From positions 2,832,001 through 2,896,000 of the forward strand of contig NZ_JAIVFP010000001.1 of NCBI RefSeq assembly GCF_022760755.1: a stretch of DNA of 64,000 bases, in the 5' to 3' direction. The notes under the pieces are model-generated. The model did not search any database. It was not told the DNA's origin and saw nothing but the letters and a program-made list of their open reading frames with translations. How positions within the stretch are numbered: position 1 is the first letter of the stretch; every line of letters begins with the position of its first letter. A program made the position numbers and the translations under genes. Positions 42,084 to 51,012 of this stretch are shown here, in pieces. This DNA is from Candidatus Rhodoblastus alkanivorans (lineage in GTDB: Bacteria; Pseudomonadota; Alphaproteobacteria; Rhizobiales; Beijerinckiaceae).

Positions 42084-44510
42084 ATGACCCCAAATGCAGC
42101 CGAGCCCAAGGTTTCCGGATCGAACCCCGGTTCGCAGGCCAACCCAAAGAATGGTCTGAAAACTCCGCCTTTGGCGGACGTCGACACAAAGTTGGCGTCG
42201 TCGCCGGACGGACTCACCGCGGCAGAGGCGCAAAAGCGGCTGACTCAATACGGCCCCAACGCCATGCCCGACACGAGCATGCACCCTTTTCGCATGGCGC
42301 TGGAGAAATTCTGGGCGCCCGTGCCCTGGATGCTCGAAGTCGTTATCGTGCTTGAACTGGCGCTTGGCAAATTTGTCGAGGCGGCGATTATCGCCCTTCT
42401 TCTGGCGTTCAACGCCGCGCTTGGACTCTTCCAGGAAAGCCGCGCCCAGGCGACGCTCGCCGCTTTGAAGTCGCGGCTTGCGCTGTCCGCCTCTGTCAAA
42501 CGCGGCGGGGCATGGAAAACCATACCCGCCGCGGACCTGGTCCCCGGCGATCTGGTGAAGCTCTCGCTGGGCGCCGTGGTGGCGGCAGATGTTAAGCTCA
42601 CAGGCGGCGAAGTTCTGCTCGACCAGTCCATGCTCACCGGAGAATCCGTACCTATCGAAGCCGACGCTGGCGTTCAGACCTTCGCGGGGGCGTTGGTTCG
42701 GCGCGGCGAAGCCGAGGCGGAGGTTACGGCAACCGGCGCACGCACCAAGTTCGGCCGTACGGCCGAACTCGTTCGTACCGCCCATGTCGTGAGTTCACAG
42801 CAAAAAGCCGTTCTGCGCGTGGTGCGCAATCTCGCCGCGTTCAATGGCGTCGTCATCGTGCTGCTGGTGAGCTACGCCTGGTATCTGGCCATGCCGGTCA
42901 CGGACATCATACCCCTTGTCCTGACGGCGGTCCTCGCGTCGATACCCGTCGCGCTTCCAGCGACCTTTACTCTCGCCGCGGCCCTCGGCGCGAGGTCTCT
43001 GGCAAGGCATGGCGTCCTTCCCACACGCCTTTCCGCCGTGGATGAAGCGGCGTCGATCGTTGTGTTGTGCTCCGACAAAACCGGCACGCTGACAAAAAAC
43101 GCGCTGACGGTTACATCCGTTCGGCCCATGCCAGGATTTGACGAGGCGCATGTTCTGGCGCTGGCCGCGCTCGCGAGTTCCGATGGCGGCGATGACCCGG
43201 TTGATGGAGCGATCCGCGCGGCGGCCGCAAGCAAGGCCGTCTCCGACGCGCCGAAGCTGGTCAAATTTTCCGCCTTCGACCCAGCCAAAAAGATGTCGGA
43301 AGCGACTGCAACCGATGCGACGGGAAACCCGCAGCATATCGTGAAGGGCGCCTTCACCGTCGTCGTCGGCCTTGTCAAGCCGTCGCCGACTGCCGCCGCC
43401 GCCGCCGCCAAGGAGCTTGAAGACAAGGGATTTCGGGTGTTGGCTGTCGCCGTCGGGCCCGCGACAGCGATGAAGCTCGCAGGACTTGTCGCGCTCAGCG
43501 ATCCGCCTCGCCAGGACGCCGCGGCGCTGATCGAAGAATTGCACGGGCTCGGCGTGCGCACCGTGATGGTCACGGGCGATGCGCCGGCGACCGCGGCCAT
43601 TGTTGCGAAAGCCGTGGGACTTGTTGGCGACGTCTGTCCGCCGGGGCCGATTCCCGAGGCCGTTCGTCCCGAGCAATTCGCGGTCTTCGCCGGTGTCTTG
43701 CCAGAGGACAAGTACAAGCTCGTCAAAGCTTTCCAGAAGGGCGACCATACCGTCGGCATGTGCGGCGACGGCGCCAATGATGCGCCTGCCTTGCGTCAAG
43801 CCCAGCTGGGAATCGCGGTCTCGACCGCGACCGACGTCGCCAAATCGGCGGCCGGCATGGTGCTGACCGAACCCGGTCTCGCCGGGATCGTCGCCGCAGT
43901 CAAGGAAGGGCGAATTACCTTTCAGCGCATCCTGACGTACACGCTGAACTCGATCATCAAAAAGATCGTGACGGTGCTCTTCCTCATCGTAGGTCTGCTC
44001 ATGACGGGTCACGCCATTCTGACCCCGCTGCTCATGGTCATCGTGATGATCGCGGGCGATTTTTTGGCAATGTCGCTTACAACTGACAACGTCCGACCGT
44101 CTCCGCTCCCCAATAGCTGGCGGATTGGCCGCTTGACGATCGCGGGAGCCGTCATGGCGATTTTCCTGCTGGCCTTCTGCAGTGGCGTTCTTGCCGTCGG
44201 TAAATTTGAAATGGAACTCGGGATCGATGAACTCAGGACACTCGCGTTTACCGCCTTGGTGTTCGGAAGCCAGGCAATTATCTACGCCATTCGTCAACGG
44301 CGCCATCTGTGGGGTTCTCGTCCGAGCCTCTGGCTCGCCGTATCGTCGGTTGTCGATATCTCGATCGCCTCGACATTGGCGGCGGCAGGCGTCGCGATGA
44401 CGCCTTTGCCGGCCTGGATGCTCGCCAGCGCCTTTGCCGCGGCCGCGGCCTTCGCCATCATCCTTGATTTCGTGAAGCTGCCAGTTTTCCGCCGTCTTGG
44501 AATCGCCTAG
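42084..44510 (+). CDS. P-type (P3A-like) proton ATPase
   Basis: An 808-residue cation ATPase close to plasma-membrane H+-ATPases. An N-terminal cation-ATPase segment (LTAAEAQKRLTQYGPNAMPD) leads into actuator motif MLTGESVPIE. The transmembrane helix with SIPVALPATFTLAAALGA is the PVALP ion-site motif of P3A pumps. Phosphorylation motif CSDKTGTLTKN, then VMVTGDAPATA and MCGDGANDAPALRQAQLGIA complete the cytoplasmic parts, and six C-terminal helices follow. No heavy-metal-binding CxxC is present, which argues against P1B. It would pump protons or another monovalent cation at ATP cost, or possibly support pH homeostasis beside the acetate pathway. AGGAAG eight bases upstream fixes ATG 42084. 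Confidence 0.85.
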   Translation: MTPNAAEPKVSGSNPGSQANPKNGLKTPPLADVDTKLASSPDGLTAAEAQKRLTQYGPNAMPDTSMHPFRMALEKFWAPVPWMLEVVIVLELALGKFVEAAIIALLLAFNAALGLFQESRAQATLAALKSRLALSASVKRGGAWKTIPAADLVPGDLVKLSLGAVVAADVKLTGGEVLLDQSMLTGESVPIEADAGVQTFAGALVRRGEAEAEVTATGARTKFGRTAELVRTAHVVSSQQKAVLRVVRNLAAFNGVVIVLLVSYAWYLAMPVTDIIPLVLTAVLASIPVALPATFTLAAALGARSLARHGVLPTRLSAVDEAASIVVLCSDKTGTLTKNALTVTSVRPMPGFDEAHVLALAALASSDGGDDPVDGAIRAAAASKAVSDAPKLVKFSAFDPAKKMSEATATDATGNPQHIVKGAFTVVVGLVKPSPTAAAAAAKELEDKGFRVLAVAVGPATAMKLAGLVALSDPPRQDAAALIEELHGLGVRTVMVTGDAPATAAIVAKAVGLVGDVCPPGPIPEAVRPEQFAVFAGVLPEDKYKLVKAFQKGDHTVGMCGDGANDAPALRQAQLGIAVSTATDVAKSAAGMVLTEPGLAGIVAAVKEGRITFQRILTYTLNSIIKKIVTVLFLIVGLLMTGHAILTPLLMVIVMIAGDFLAMSLTTDNVRPSPLPNSWRIGRLTIAGAVMAIFLLAFCSGVLAVGKFEMELGIDELRTLAFTALVFGSQAIIYAIRQRRHLWGSRPSLWLAVSSVVDISIASTLAAAGVAMTPLPAWMLASAFAAAAAFAIILDFVKLPVFRRLGIA

Positions 44511-44540
44511 GCGGCGCCTCGCCAGCAAAAAGGAGTGACA

Positions 44541-45410
44541 ATGAACATCCATCCGAAGGACTTTCGCATGCGGGAGGGCGACGACGTCAACCGCAAGAAA
44601 TGGCCGACGATGGTCGATCCCGTCTACAAATCCAAAGACCAATACAAGAGCTTGCTGGAAGAGCACGTCGCGAAGCTCGCCGAGTTGCAGCGCCTCCATT
44701 ACGCCTCCAATCGTCACGCGATCCTGCTGATTTTTCAGGCGACCGACGCGGCGGGAAAGGACGGCGCGATCCGCCACGTGATGTCCGGCGTCAATTCTCA
44801 GGGTTGTCGGGTCTACAGCTTCAAGGCGCCCACGGAAGCAGAGCTGGAGCATGACTTTCTCTGGCGGACGACACGCGATCTGCCGGAGCGGGGACGGATC
44901 GCGATTTTCAATCGTTCCTATTATGAGGAGGTGCTGGTTGTCCGGGTGCATCCTGACATTCTCGAAAGCGAAGCCATTCTGGACGCGCCGCATCATGCCA
45001 AGAAGGTCTGGCGCGAGCGTTACCGCTCCATCAACGATTTCGAAAAGCATCTTGGCGTCAACGGAACCCGCGTCGTCAAAATTTTCCTCCACCTCTCGAG
45101 GGAAGAACAGCGAAAGCGCTTTCTCGAACGCATCGACGACCCGCAGAAGAACTGGAAGTTCAGCGACGCGGATCTGAAGGAGCGCAAATTCTGGAAGGAC
45201 TACGCCAAGGCCTACGAGGAATGCCTGGAGGCGACCAGCGCCGACGCCGCGCCGTGGTATGTCGTTCCCGCCGACGACAAGGAAAACGCCCGGCTGATCG
45301 TCTCGCAGATCCTCCTCGACACGTTCGAGAGTCTCGACATGAGCTATCCGAAGACGAGCGCGAAGCGCGAGCGCGAATTGCAGGTGTTCCGGAGCGAGCT
45401 GACGGGTTGA
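44541..45410 (+). CDS. ppk2: Polyphosphate kinase 2 (PPK2)
   Basis: A 289-residue PPK2 with the Walker A segment [19 protein letters not shown], the Walker B region [20 protein letters not shown] and the lid [23 protein letters not shown]2 enzymes transfer phosphate between polyphosphate and nucleotides, usually regenerating ADP or ATP from AMP or ADP. AGGAG at 44531-44535 supports the ATG at 44541 rather than an upstream in-frame TTG/ATG. It ends the plus-strand energy-stress cluster, where it would add a second ATP source independent of respiration. Confidence 0.88.
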   Translation: MNIHPKDFRMREGDDVNRKKWPTMVDPVYKSKDQYKSLLEEHVAKLAELQRLHYASNRHAILLIFQATDAAGKDGAIRHVMSGVNSQGCRVYSFKAPTEAELEHDFLWRTTRDLPERGRIAIFNRSYYEEVLVVRVHPDILESEAILDAPHHAKKVWRERYRSINDFEKHLGVNGTRVVKIFLHLSREEQRKRFLERIDDPQKNWKFSDADLKERKFWKDYAKAYEECLEATSADAAPWYVVPADDKENARLIVSQILLDTFESLDMSYPKTSAKRERELQVFRSELTG

Positions 45411-45884
45411 AAGTCGGAGCTAGAGCGGAACCGCGAGGCCCGCGCGTTGTTATTCCAGCCGTGCGGTCTGGCCAAAGTTGGCATGAGCCGGAAACCGAAT
45501 CGGCTCGGAATGGCGTTGGACCGGCGGCGGCTACGATCTGCTGGCGGGGGGAAACGATCGCGGTGACGATCGGCGCGAGGCCGCTCCATTGGGTCGATGG
45601 GCTGAACCGGGTCGCTCCGCTTCGGCGCAATCGCATGAATTGAAGGAAGGCGGCTTCGTCGTGACCTTGCGGGTAACGGACCCCGCGAGAGGGAGTCCGT
45701 GAGGCCGCGATCAAAATCAGTGACTGGATTTCCGCGTCGCGAATTTTCCTGAAATCGCACAACGGCGCAGCGACAAAAGCGTCTCGCGAATCTCGCAGCT
45801 TGCTTCGGCGGGTCCGGCGCGGTTCAATCGGCTGCCGCGGCGACGGATTGGCCTTGTCGCGGCGCCTGGGATCGGAGAGCGAAA
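45411..45884. other. Intergenic region without a supported gene
   Basis: A plus-strand frame ending at 45643 (GETIAVTIGARPLHWVDGLN, RVAPLRRN) may be the tail of a decayed gene but has no start or family I can support. A hairpin around ACGGAC...GTCCGT at about 45677-45702 lacks a T run. Nothing else is seen. Confidence 0.3.
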
Positions 45885-46268
45885 TTGCGATTGCATTGGC
45901 GCGCGGCGCTGGCGGCGGCTTTTCTTGCGTCTGGCTTGGCGGCGCCGGCTTTTGCGGCCCCCGCCAACAATTTGCGCGAACTGTTCGCCAATCTCGGCGC
46001 CTGCATGAAGGGCGTCGGGGGCGATCCCGGCGAGCAATTGACGGTCGCCTTCAGCCTCAAGCGCGACGGTTCGCTGTTCGGCAAGCCGCATATCACCTAT
46101 TCCAGACTTCCGGCGGCCCCCGAGGCGCGGCGGCGCTTCATCGACGGGGTCGCGGCCAGGTTCAGCGCCTGCCTGCCGACGCCGATCACCGACGGTCTCG
46201 GCGGCGCCATCGCCGGGCGGCGGCTGACGCTCCGTTTCGTCATCCCGCGCCGCGAAACCTCGACCTGA
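45885..46268 (+). CDS. Exported protein with TonB-C-like domain
   Basis: A 127-residue protein with a signal peptide (LHWRAALAAAFLASGLAAPA, cleavage after AFA) and a compact domain (EQLTVAFSLKRDGSLFGKPH and RFSACLPTPITDGLGGAIAG then LRFVIPR). The strand pattern resembles the TonB/TolA C-terminal fold, and two Cys may form a disulphide. It is probably periplasmic; the partner is unknown. The TTG start is supported by GGAG about 10 bases upstream and by the signal peptide that follows. It is in the same direction as the pentapeptide gene 79 bp downstream. Confidence 0.65.
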   Translation: MRLHWRAALAAAFLASGLAAPAFAAPANNLRELFANLGACMKGVGGDPGEQLTVAFSLKRDGSLFGKPHITYSRLPAAPEARRRFIDGVAARFSACLPTPITDGLGGAIAGRRLTLRFVIPRRETST

Positions 46269-46347
46269 GGCGGCGTAACCAATGCGCGGCCCCGGGCGAA
46301 TGGACCTTTGCGCCCTTTCGCGCGTTTCAGACGGGGTGGAGGAGTCA

Positions 46348-47148
46348 ATGAACAAGAAAAATCTCAAATTGCTCGGAATCCTTCTCGCCATCGCCGCATT
46401 CCCGGCATTCGCCGACGGCGCCCATGCGCAGAATATGTTCGCTGGCGTCGATCTGGCCTCGCCCGCCTTCACCAAGGCCGACATGACCCGCGCCCAGGTC
46501 GAGGCGCTGATCGCCAAACACGGAACCGGCGCTCCGCTCGACCTCTCGGACAAGAGCCTCAACGGGCTCGACCTCTCGAAACTCGATCTGTCGGGCGCCA
46601 ATCTGCGCGGGGCGCGGCTCAACCACGCCAATCTCAGCGGAGCCAATCTCAGCGGCGCCAAACTCGATCAGGTTTGGGCCCTGGACGCCAAGTTCACCGG
46701 AGCCAATTTCGCGAACGCCAGCTTGTTCGGCGCGCAGATGGTTAAGGCGCGAATGGATCGCGCCAATTTCACCAATGCGCGTCTTGCCGGCGATTTCACC
46801 GGGGCGAGCATGGTCGGCGCCAATTTCACCGGCGCCAACGCCTCCGCCGACATGAGGAACCAGTCGATGGGGCTGATGCGCGGCATTCTGCGCTCGGCGA
46901 ATCTCACCGACGCGAATTTCACCAACGCCAATCTCTCGCGCGCCGATCTCGAATTCGCCCAGTTCAAGGGCGCGAATTTCTCCGGCGCTGATCTCACCAG
47001 CGCCGACGCCGGAGGCGCCCATTTCCGCGGCGCGCGCCTCGACGGGGCCAAGGTCAAGGGCATGGATGTCGGCTCGGCGTGGATCGACGCGTCGCAGGCG
47101 GCGGCGCTCGCGGGCGCGCGCAACCTCGACAACGCGATCAAGCAATGA
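46348..47148 (+). CDS. Exported pentapeptide-repeat protein
   Basis: A 266-residue protein with a signal peptide (KLLGILLAIAAFPAFADGAHA) and more than 25 pentapeptide repeats of the A(N/D)LSG / ANFTG type (for example LDLSGANLRGARLNHANLSG), predicted to form a right-handed quadrilateral beta-helix. Pentapeptide proteins include DNA-gyrase mimics and envelope proteins. Export makes the gyrase role unlikely. GTGGAGGAG before the ATG is a strong ribosome binding site. Function is unknown. Confidence 0.82.
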   Translation: MNKKNLKLLGILLAIAAFPAFADGAHAQNMFAGVDLASPAFTKADMTRAQVEALIAKHGTGAPLDLSDKSLNGLDLSKLDLSGANLRGARLNHANLSGANLSGAKLDQVWALDAKFTGANFANASLFGAQMVKARMDRANFTNARLAGDFTGASMVGANFTGANASADMRNQSMGLMRGILRSANLTDANFTNANLSRADLEFAQFKGANFSGADLTSADAGGAHFRGARLDGAKVKGMDVGSAWIDASQAAALAGARNLDNAIKQ

Positions 47149-47431
47149 ACCGCGCGCGCCGATCCGGTCGGCGCTCGTGGTGTTTTTTCTTGTGGTGAGC
47201 TTCGAAGGCCGAACGGCGCCGACATTGCCTCCGGCAATGGCCCCATTCGGGGGGTTGCGGACGGCAACGAGCGCCACCAGCAAGGGCGGGATCACGCTAT
47301 GAGCGGCCGGCAAAAAGCCGTTGCTCTCTTACGCCCTTCGAAACTCACGAAATTCGACAAGATGGAGGTCGCGCCTGTAGCCTTGCGAAAGGTTTACCTT
47401 TTGCAAGCGGCGAGCTGGATTATGACGATTC

Positions 47432-47977
47432 ATGATTTTTGACGCGACACGACAGATTCCCGCGTCCATCGCGATGTGCTACCCACGTCACATGTTGAGC
47501 GACGCCTGTTTCGAATTTCTTGCCTCTCTTAAAGAGGCCGCACAAACGCTCAGCCGCAATGCGGCTCATTATACGGACTCGCCGTTGGGCTACGGCGACG
47601 AAATCGACGCGCTTCTTGCCGCTTGCGAAGATGTGCAGTTAGCGCCTTGGAATGAAGAGGCCGCCATTCGGCTTATCAAGCTGGCCAGTTCCGTGTTGGC
47701 TTACTATGACACAATACCGGGAAGCCCAGAAATTGCAGCCCGACAAGAGCGCATGAAAACCCTTGTCGCCCTCTTTCGTTCTGATCTTGGCGACGCTGTA
47801 GCTGATGAAGTGGCAACGCTGATTCCCGATCTCACATCCGAATCGAAGAAAGCCGAAAGCGCCGCGCTTCAACTAAAACCCCTTCTCGCGAAGCTCGGAA
47901 AGGTCGCCTACGATATGGCGATTAAAATCATATCAGACGTAGCATCGGCAACAGTAACGAAAATGCTCGGACTCTAA
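47432..47977 (+). CDS. Hypothetical protein of accessory DNA
   Basis: A 181-residue helical protein (ACFEFLASLKEAAQTLSRNA, DEIDALLAACEDVQLAP, KKAESAALQLKPLLAKLGKV) with no signal peptide. Codon use is less GC-biased than in neighbouring genes, which suggests transfer. The true start may be ATG 47492 (MLSDACFEFL). I do not recognise it. It converges with the integrase operon at 48024-49661. Positions 47149-47431 upstream hold nothing I can support. Confidence 0.55.
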   Translation: MIFDATRQIPASIAMCYPRHMLSDACFEFLASLKEAAQTLSRNAAHYTDSPLGYGDEIDALLAACEDVQLAPWNEEAAIRLIKLASSVLAYYDTIPGSPEIAARQERMKTLVALFRSDLGDAVADEVATLIPDLTSESKKAESAALQLKPLLAKLGKVAYDMAIKIISDVASATVTKMLGL

Positions 47978-48023
47978 GATTGGGCTTCGAAACTCAAGAG
48001 TTTCGCGAAACCGCTCTTAAAAT

Positions 48024-48986
48024 TCAAATCATTACCCGCTCGACCTCGTCGAGCGACACTTCCTCGGCGCGGCGGTCGTAAAGCTGCGTCGTGCGGGTGC
48101 TGGCGTGGTTCGCCATCTGCGCGGCGCGTTCGAGCGTGCCGCCGTTTTTCAAGTACGCCGTGACGCCTGTGGCGCGAAAAGTGTGGTTGCCGACGCACGT
48201 CTTGAGTCCGGCCGCCTTGGCGCGGCGCTGGATCATCGCATAGGCGTTGGCCTGGGGCAGAGGATTGCCTGTGAGCTGGCCCGTCGCGCGGCTGTAGCTT
48301 TGGAACAACAGCGCCTTCGGCTCCGTCGCCAGGCCCGCGCCGCCGATATAGGCGTGCAGATAGGCTTCAAGATTGTGATGGCAGGGCATGGCGTGCTGCT
48401 TGCCGCCCTTTTCGTGCAAGCGCACCCAAAGCCGCCGGTTCTGCGTGTAAACGTCCTCGACCTGCATGCCGATCGCGGCGCCGATGCGCGCGAAGGAATA
48501 GACCATCAAGCTGATCAAAGCCCGGTCGCGCAGGCCGATCACGGTCGTCGTGTCAATCGCGTCAAGGAGTTGGCGAGCCTCGGACGGATCGAGCACCGGC
48601 GTCTTGCCGCGCCGCACGATATGGCGCGGCCCGCGCACGGCGGCGGCCGGACTGGTCGGCATGATCTGACCGATCACCATCCAGTCGAACAGATGCTTCA
48701 ACGCCGCCAGGCGCAGTTTCGCGGTCGGGGCCGAGCGCGCCTTTTGCAGCTGCTCGATATAAGCGGCGACATGGACGCTTTCGATCGCCGTGAGATGCGT
48801 CACGCCGTGCGCCTCAAGCCAGGCGAAGAATTCCTGCGCGGCGCGCGCATAGGCGCGGCGCGTATGCGGATTCCTGATCTGCGCCATGAAGAATTCAAAG
48901 AAGCGATAAGAGGCGCGCTCGCCCCCGGCGGCGATGATGGTGGGCGCGCTATCGACGAATGCGGCGGGGAGGTTAGAGTTTGACAC
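48024..48986 (-). CDS. Tyrosine recombinase/integrase
   Basis: A 320-residue XerC/XerD-like recombinase. The N-terminal SAM-like core-binding domain (about 30-115) contains NPHTRRAYARAAQEFFAWLE. The catalytic domain contains Arg in SFARIGAAIGMQV, Lys in LHEKGGKQHAMPCH, HTFRAT (His-x-x-Arg), ANHAS and the nucleophile Tyr in TTQLYDRR. All key residues are present, so it should be active. GTG 48986 follows AGGAA and lies inside the end of the DUF2513 gene (14-bp overlap), so it is the third gene of a coupled minus-strand operon. No attachment site was identified. Confidence 0.88.
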   Translation of the reverse strand: MSNSNLPAAFVDSAPTIIAAGGERASYRFFEFFMAQIRNPHTRRAYARAAQEFFAWLEAHGVTHLTAIESVHVAAYIEQLQKARSAPTAKLRLAALKHLFDWMVIGQIMPTSPAAAVRGPRHIVRRGKTPVLDPSEARQLLDAIDTTTVIGLRDRALISLMVYSFARIGAAIGMQVEDVYTQNRRLWVRLHEKGGKQHAMPCHHNLEAYLHAYIGGAGLATEPKALLFQSYSRATGQLTGNPLPQANAYAMIQRRAKAAGLKTCVGNHTFRATGVTAYLKNGGTLERAAQMANHASTRTTQLYDRRAEEVSLDEVERVMI

Positions 48987-49359
48987 CCGTGAATTCCTCG
49001 ATCTGTTTTTTCACGAGACCCTTCGCAAGGTCTTTGAGAAGATCGACGGTAAATCCTCCCGCCGCCGCCGCACCTTTTTTTGTCTTCGCCCAAATTTCCG
49101 GGTCGCGTATGGAGTCGAGGAAATCGTGGCCTTGCCACGTAAGCCCACTGAAATAGAGATGGGTCATAGCCTCAGCGGGGCAATTAATGAAGCCGGCTTC
49201 CTTGATCAGGTTGAGGTGATATTCAATCTCGTGGCCGGAATGCCCGCCCGCCAAAAATGCGGGGCTCTCTGGAGGAATAGCCACGATCGCACCACGTTCC
49301 ATCGGCCAGCTCTCCAAGTTCAGGAGCATCTCGCGAATCAGGTCCATGTCGCGTTTCAT
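48973..49359 (-). CDS. DUF2513-family protein
   Basis: A 128-residue protein with the DUF2513 pattern: start MKRDMDLIREMLLNLE, HEIEYHLNLIKEAGFI, LTWQGHDFLDSIRDPEIWAK and a helical C-terminus. The family has a winged-helix look and is frequent on phages and genomic islands; its function is unknown. ATGA overlap with the gene upstream and 14-bp overlap with the integrase downstream show a tight operon. Confidence 0.8.
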   Translation of the reverse strand: MKRDMDLIREMLLNLESWPMERGAIVAIPPESPAFLAGGHSGHEIEYHLNLIKEAGFINCPAEAMTHLYFSGLTWQGHDFLDSIRDPEIWAKTKKGAAAAGGFTVDLLKDLAKGLVKKQIEEFTGVKL

Positions 49360-49661
49360 TTGAACGTCTCCGGCCCCGGAAAGTCCTCATAGCCGACATA
49401 CATGACCGTGCCGACGTGATCGACGTAAGGAACATGTCCGACCCGCGAAGCATGAGGTGTAAAGCTACGGCCTCGACGCGTTCGCGACGATAAATGCGTG
49501 ATCAGCTTGCCGCTCTTGATTTCGCCAAGATAGCGGCCATCCGAACCAAACACTTTGTCGCCTTGAAAGCGGCCGACATGACGACCGGAGTGAGTCCACA
49601 GTTCATCGCCTGCCCGGCGGCCGAAATACGTGCCGCCCCACGTCCAAAGATCGGAACTCAT
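49356..49661 (-). CDS. Beta-flower-like repeat protein
   Basis: A 101-residue protein with four to five short beta repeats of the G-x-Y-x-G-R / G-R-x-V-G-R type (GGTYFGRRAGDELWTHSGRH, VGRFQGDKVFGSDGRYLGEI), consistent with the 4-fold beta-flower fold. A basic C-terminal half follows. It is the first gene of the integrase operon, with AGGAGG six bases before the ATG. Function is unknown. Confidence 0.65.
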   Translation of the reverse strand: MSSDLWTWGGTYFGRRAGDELWTHSGRHVGRFQGDKVFGSDGRYLGEIKSGKLITHLSSRTRRGRSFTPHASRVGHVPYVDHVGTVMYVGYEDFPGPETFK

Positions 49662-49681
49662 CAGCCCCTCCTAAAACCATA

Positions 49682-49759
49682 TGATAAAAATTATTATCAC
49701 ATAGTTATGCGGCAAAGGCAACGGTTGAAAACTGCGACTTTGTATGCCATTGTCATACA
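49682..49759. promoter_or_regulatory. Divergent control region with two palindromes
   Basis: TGATAA-N6-TTATCA at 49682-49699 faces the integrase operon. TGTATG-N7-CATACA at 49741-49759 ends one base before the DUF1778 antitoxin start. The second is placed like the autoregulatory operator of a DUF1778/GNAT toxin-antitoxin pair. The intervening DNA is AT-rich. Confidence 0.55.
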
Positions 49760-49760
49760 T

Positions 49761-50039
49761 ATGGCGAACACACCAAACACAACCTCGATTCTCAGCGTCC
49801 GGGTCAATCCCGACGAGCGGGCCATTCTCGAAGCGGCGGCAGCGGAAGCTCACACCAGCCTCAGCGACTTCATACGCCGCAAATCCCTCGAAGCCGCCGA
49901 AGTGGAAATGCTCAACCGAAGCATTGTCACCATTCCTGCCAAGGACTGGGAAGCGTTTGAAGCGTGGGTCAATCGCCCCGCCGTGGCGATTCCTGCTCTC
50001 GCCGAACTCGCGCGCCGGCCGCCGTCTTGGGAACGATGA
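49761..50039 (+). CDS. DUF1778 antitoxin (TacA-like)
   Basis: A 92-residue protein. The N-terminal ribbon-helix-helix (TSILSVRVNPDERAILEAAA, HTSLSDFIRRKSLEAAE) binds DNA in this family. The C-terminal tail (PAKDWEAFEAWVNRPAVAIP) wraps the partner acetyltransferase. It directly precedes the GNAT toxin with one base between stop and ATG. The palindrome at 49741-49759 abuts its start. Confidence 0.85.
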   Translation: MANTPNTTSILSVRVNPDERAILEAAAAEAHTSLSDFIRRKSLEAAEVEMLNRSIVTIPAKDWEAFEAWVNRPAVAIPALAELARRPPSWER

Positions 50040-50040
50040 C

Positions 50041-50571
50041 ATGGCGGTGACGCCGCCGCGTCCGCTAGCCGAAGATGACGACCGCAATTTTTTCGATTGC
50101 GGCAGGGAATCCCTCAATATCTGGTTCCGACGCCATGCGTGGGCCAATCAAGCAAGCGGCGCTTCGCGCGTGAACGTGATCGCCGATGCCGCGTCGGGGC
50201 GGATCGTCGGCTATGTGACTCTCAGCGCCTCCCAAATCGAACGCGCGTTCCTTCCCAAGCCGCAGCAGCGCAATCGCCCCGATCCCGTGCCCGTCATGCT
50301 GCTTGGTCAGCTCGCCGTGGACAAGGATTTTCAGAACCAGGGGCACGCCGCCTCGCTGCTGCTGTTTGCGCTTAAATCAGCGCTGCGCGCCTCCGAAATC
50401 GTCGGCAGCATCGGCGTCACCACGCATCCGCTTGATGACGGCGTACGCGGCTTTTACGCGCGCTGGGGATTTCAAGACCTGCCGTTTGATCCACGCCGCG
50501 CCATGATGGTGCGCATGGTGGATTTGCAGCGGAGTTTCGAACCTGACTTATGCAACGACAACACACTATAA
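50041..50571 (+). CDS. GNAT-family toxin (TacT-like)
   Basis: A 176-residue GCN5-type acetyltransferase with DRNFFDCGRESLNIWFRRHA (TacT-like N-terminus), the acetyl-CoA site LLGQLAVDKDFQNQGHAASL (Q-x-x-G-x-A form) and GFYARWGFQDLP near the end. Family members acetylate the amino group of aminoacyl-tRNAs and stop translation. The pair with DUF1778 is the standard arrangement. A short extra C-terminal tail (SFEPDLCNDNTL) is present. Confidence 0.85.
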   Translation: MAVTPPRPLAEDDDRNFFDCGRESLNIWFRRHAWANQASGASRVNVIADAASGRIVGYVTLSASQIERAFLPKPQQRNRPDPVPVMLLGQLAVDKDFQNQGHAASLLLFALKSALRASEIVGSIGVTTHPLDDGVRGFYARWGFQDLPFDPRRAMMVRMVDLQRSFEPDLCNDNTL

Positions 50572-51012
50572 ATTCAACATAATATATTTATATCGAAAGT
50601 CTTGGCTTTTGCGCGCGTAAACGACAGCTTCGAGATTGAAGCGCGCATTGGTCAGCGGCTTCCAACAACGTCCTGACGGGAGTTGCTTGGCCTGCGCCAC
50701 GAGGCGATGGACGGAGCCAAAAAAAAGCTTGGGATGACTTCGGTCCCAAGGACGCGAGGGCGCTCGCGGAAATGATCGCGCCGCCGACGCCGGTCACGCT
50801 GTGTCTGCGGCGCGAATGTCCATCCGGCTTGGAAAAATGACGAATGTCAGCGGTTGCATAGCTCACCGGCAACAGCGCGCAGCCAATCGTCGGCGCCCGC
50901 GAAATTGCCCATAATCTGCGCGCGATTGGCAGGAAGGCAACGTCCCATGTCCTCGGGCTCGGCCACTAAAAATAGCGCCATGGGTGAGAAGCGGATGGGC
51001 GCGGAATGGATT
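50572..51012 (+). other. Intergenic region with a broken coding remnant
   Basis: A stretch ending at TGA 50838-50840 reads AWDDFGPKDARALAEMIAPP then TPVTLCLRRECPSGLEK with natural-looking codon use. Just upstream in another frame is LRHEAMDGAKKK, and the two meet at an AAAAAAAA run at 50719-50726. This suggests an old gene broken in the homopolymer. I do not recognise it. The rest of the region holds nothing I can support. Confidence 0.3.

Noticed and set aside
42795-45092. 765-residue minus-strand frame
   Set aside because: Antisense shadow across the P-type ATPase and PPK2 genes, both of which have full catalytic motifs on the plus strand.
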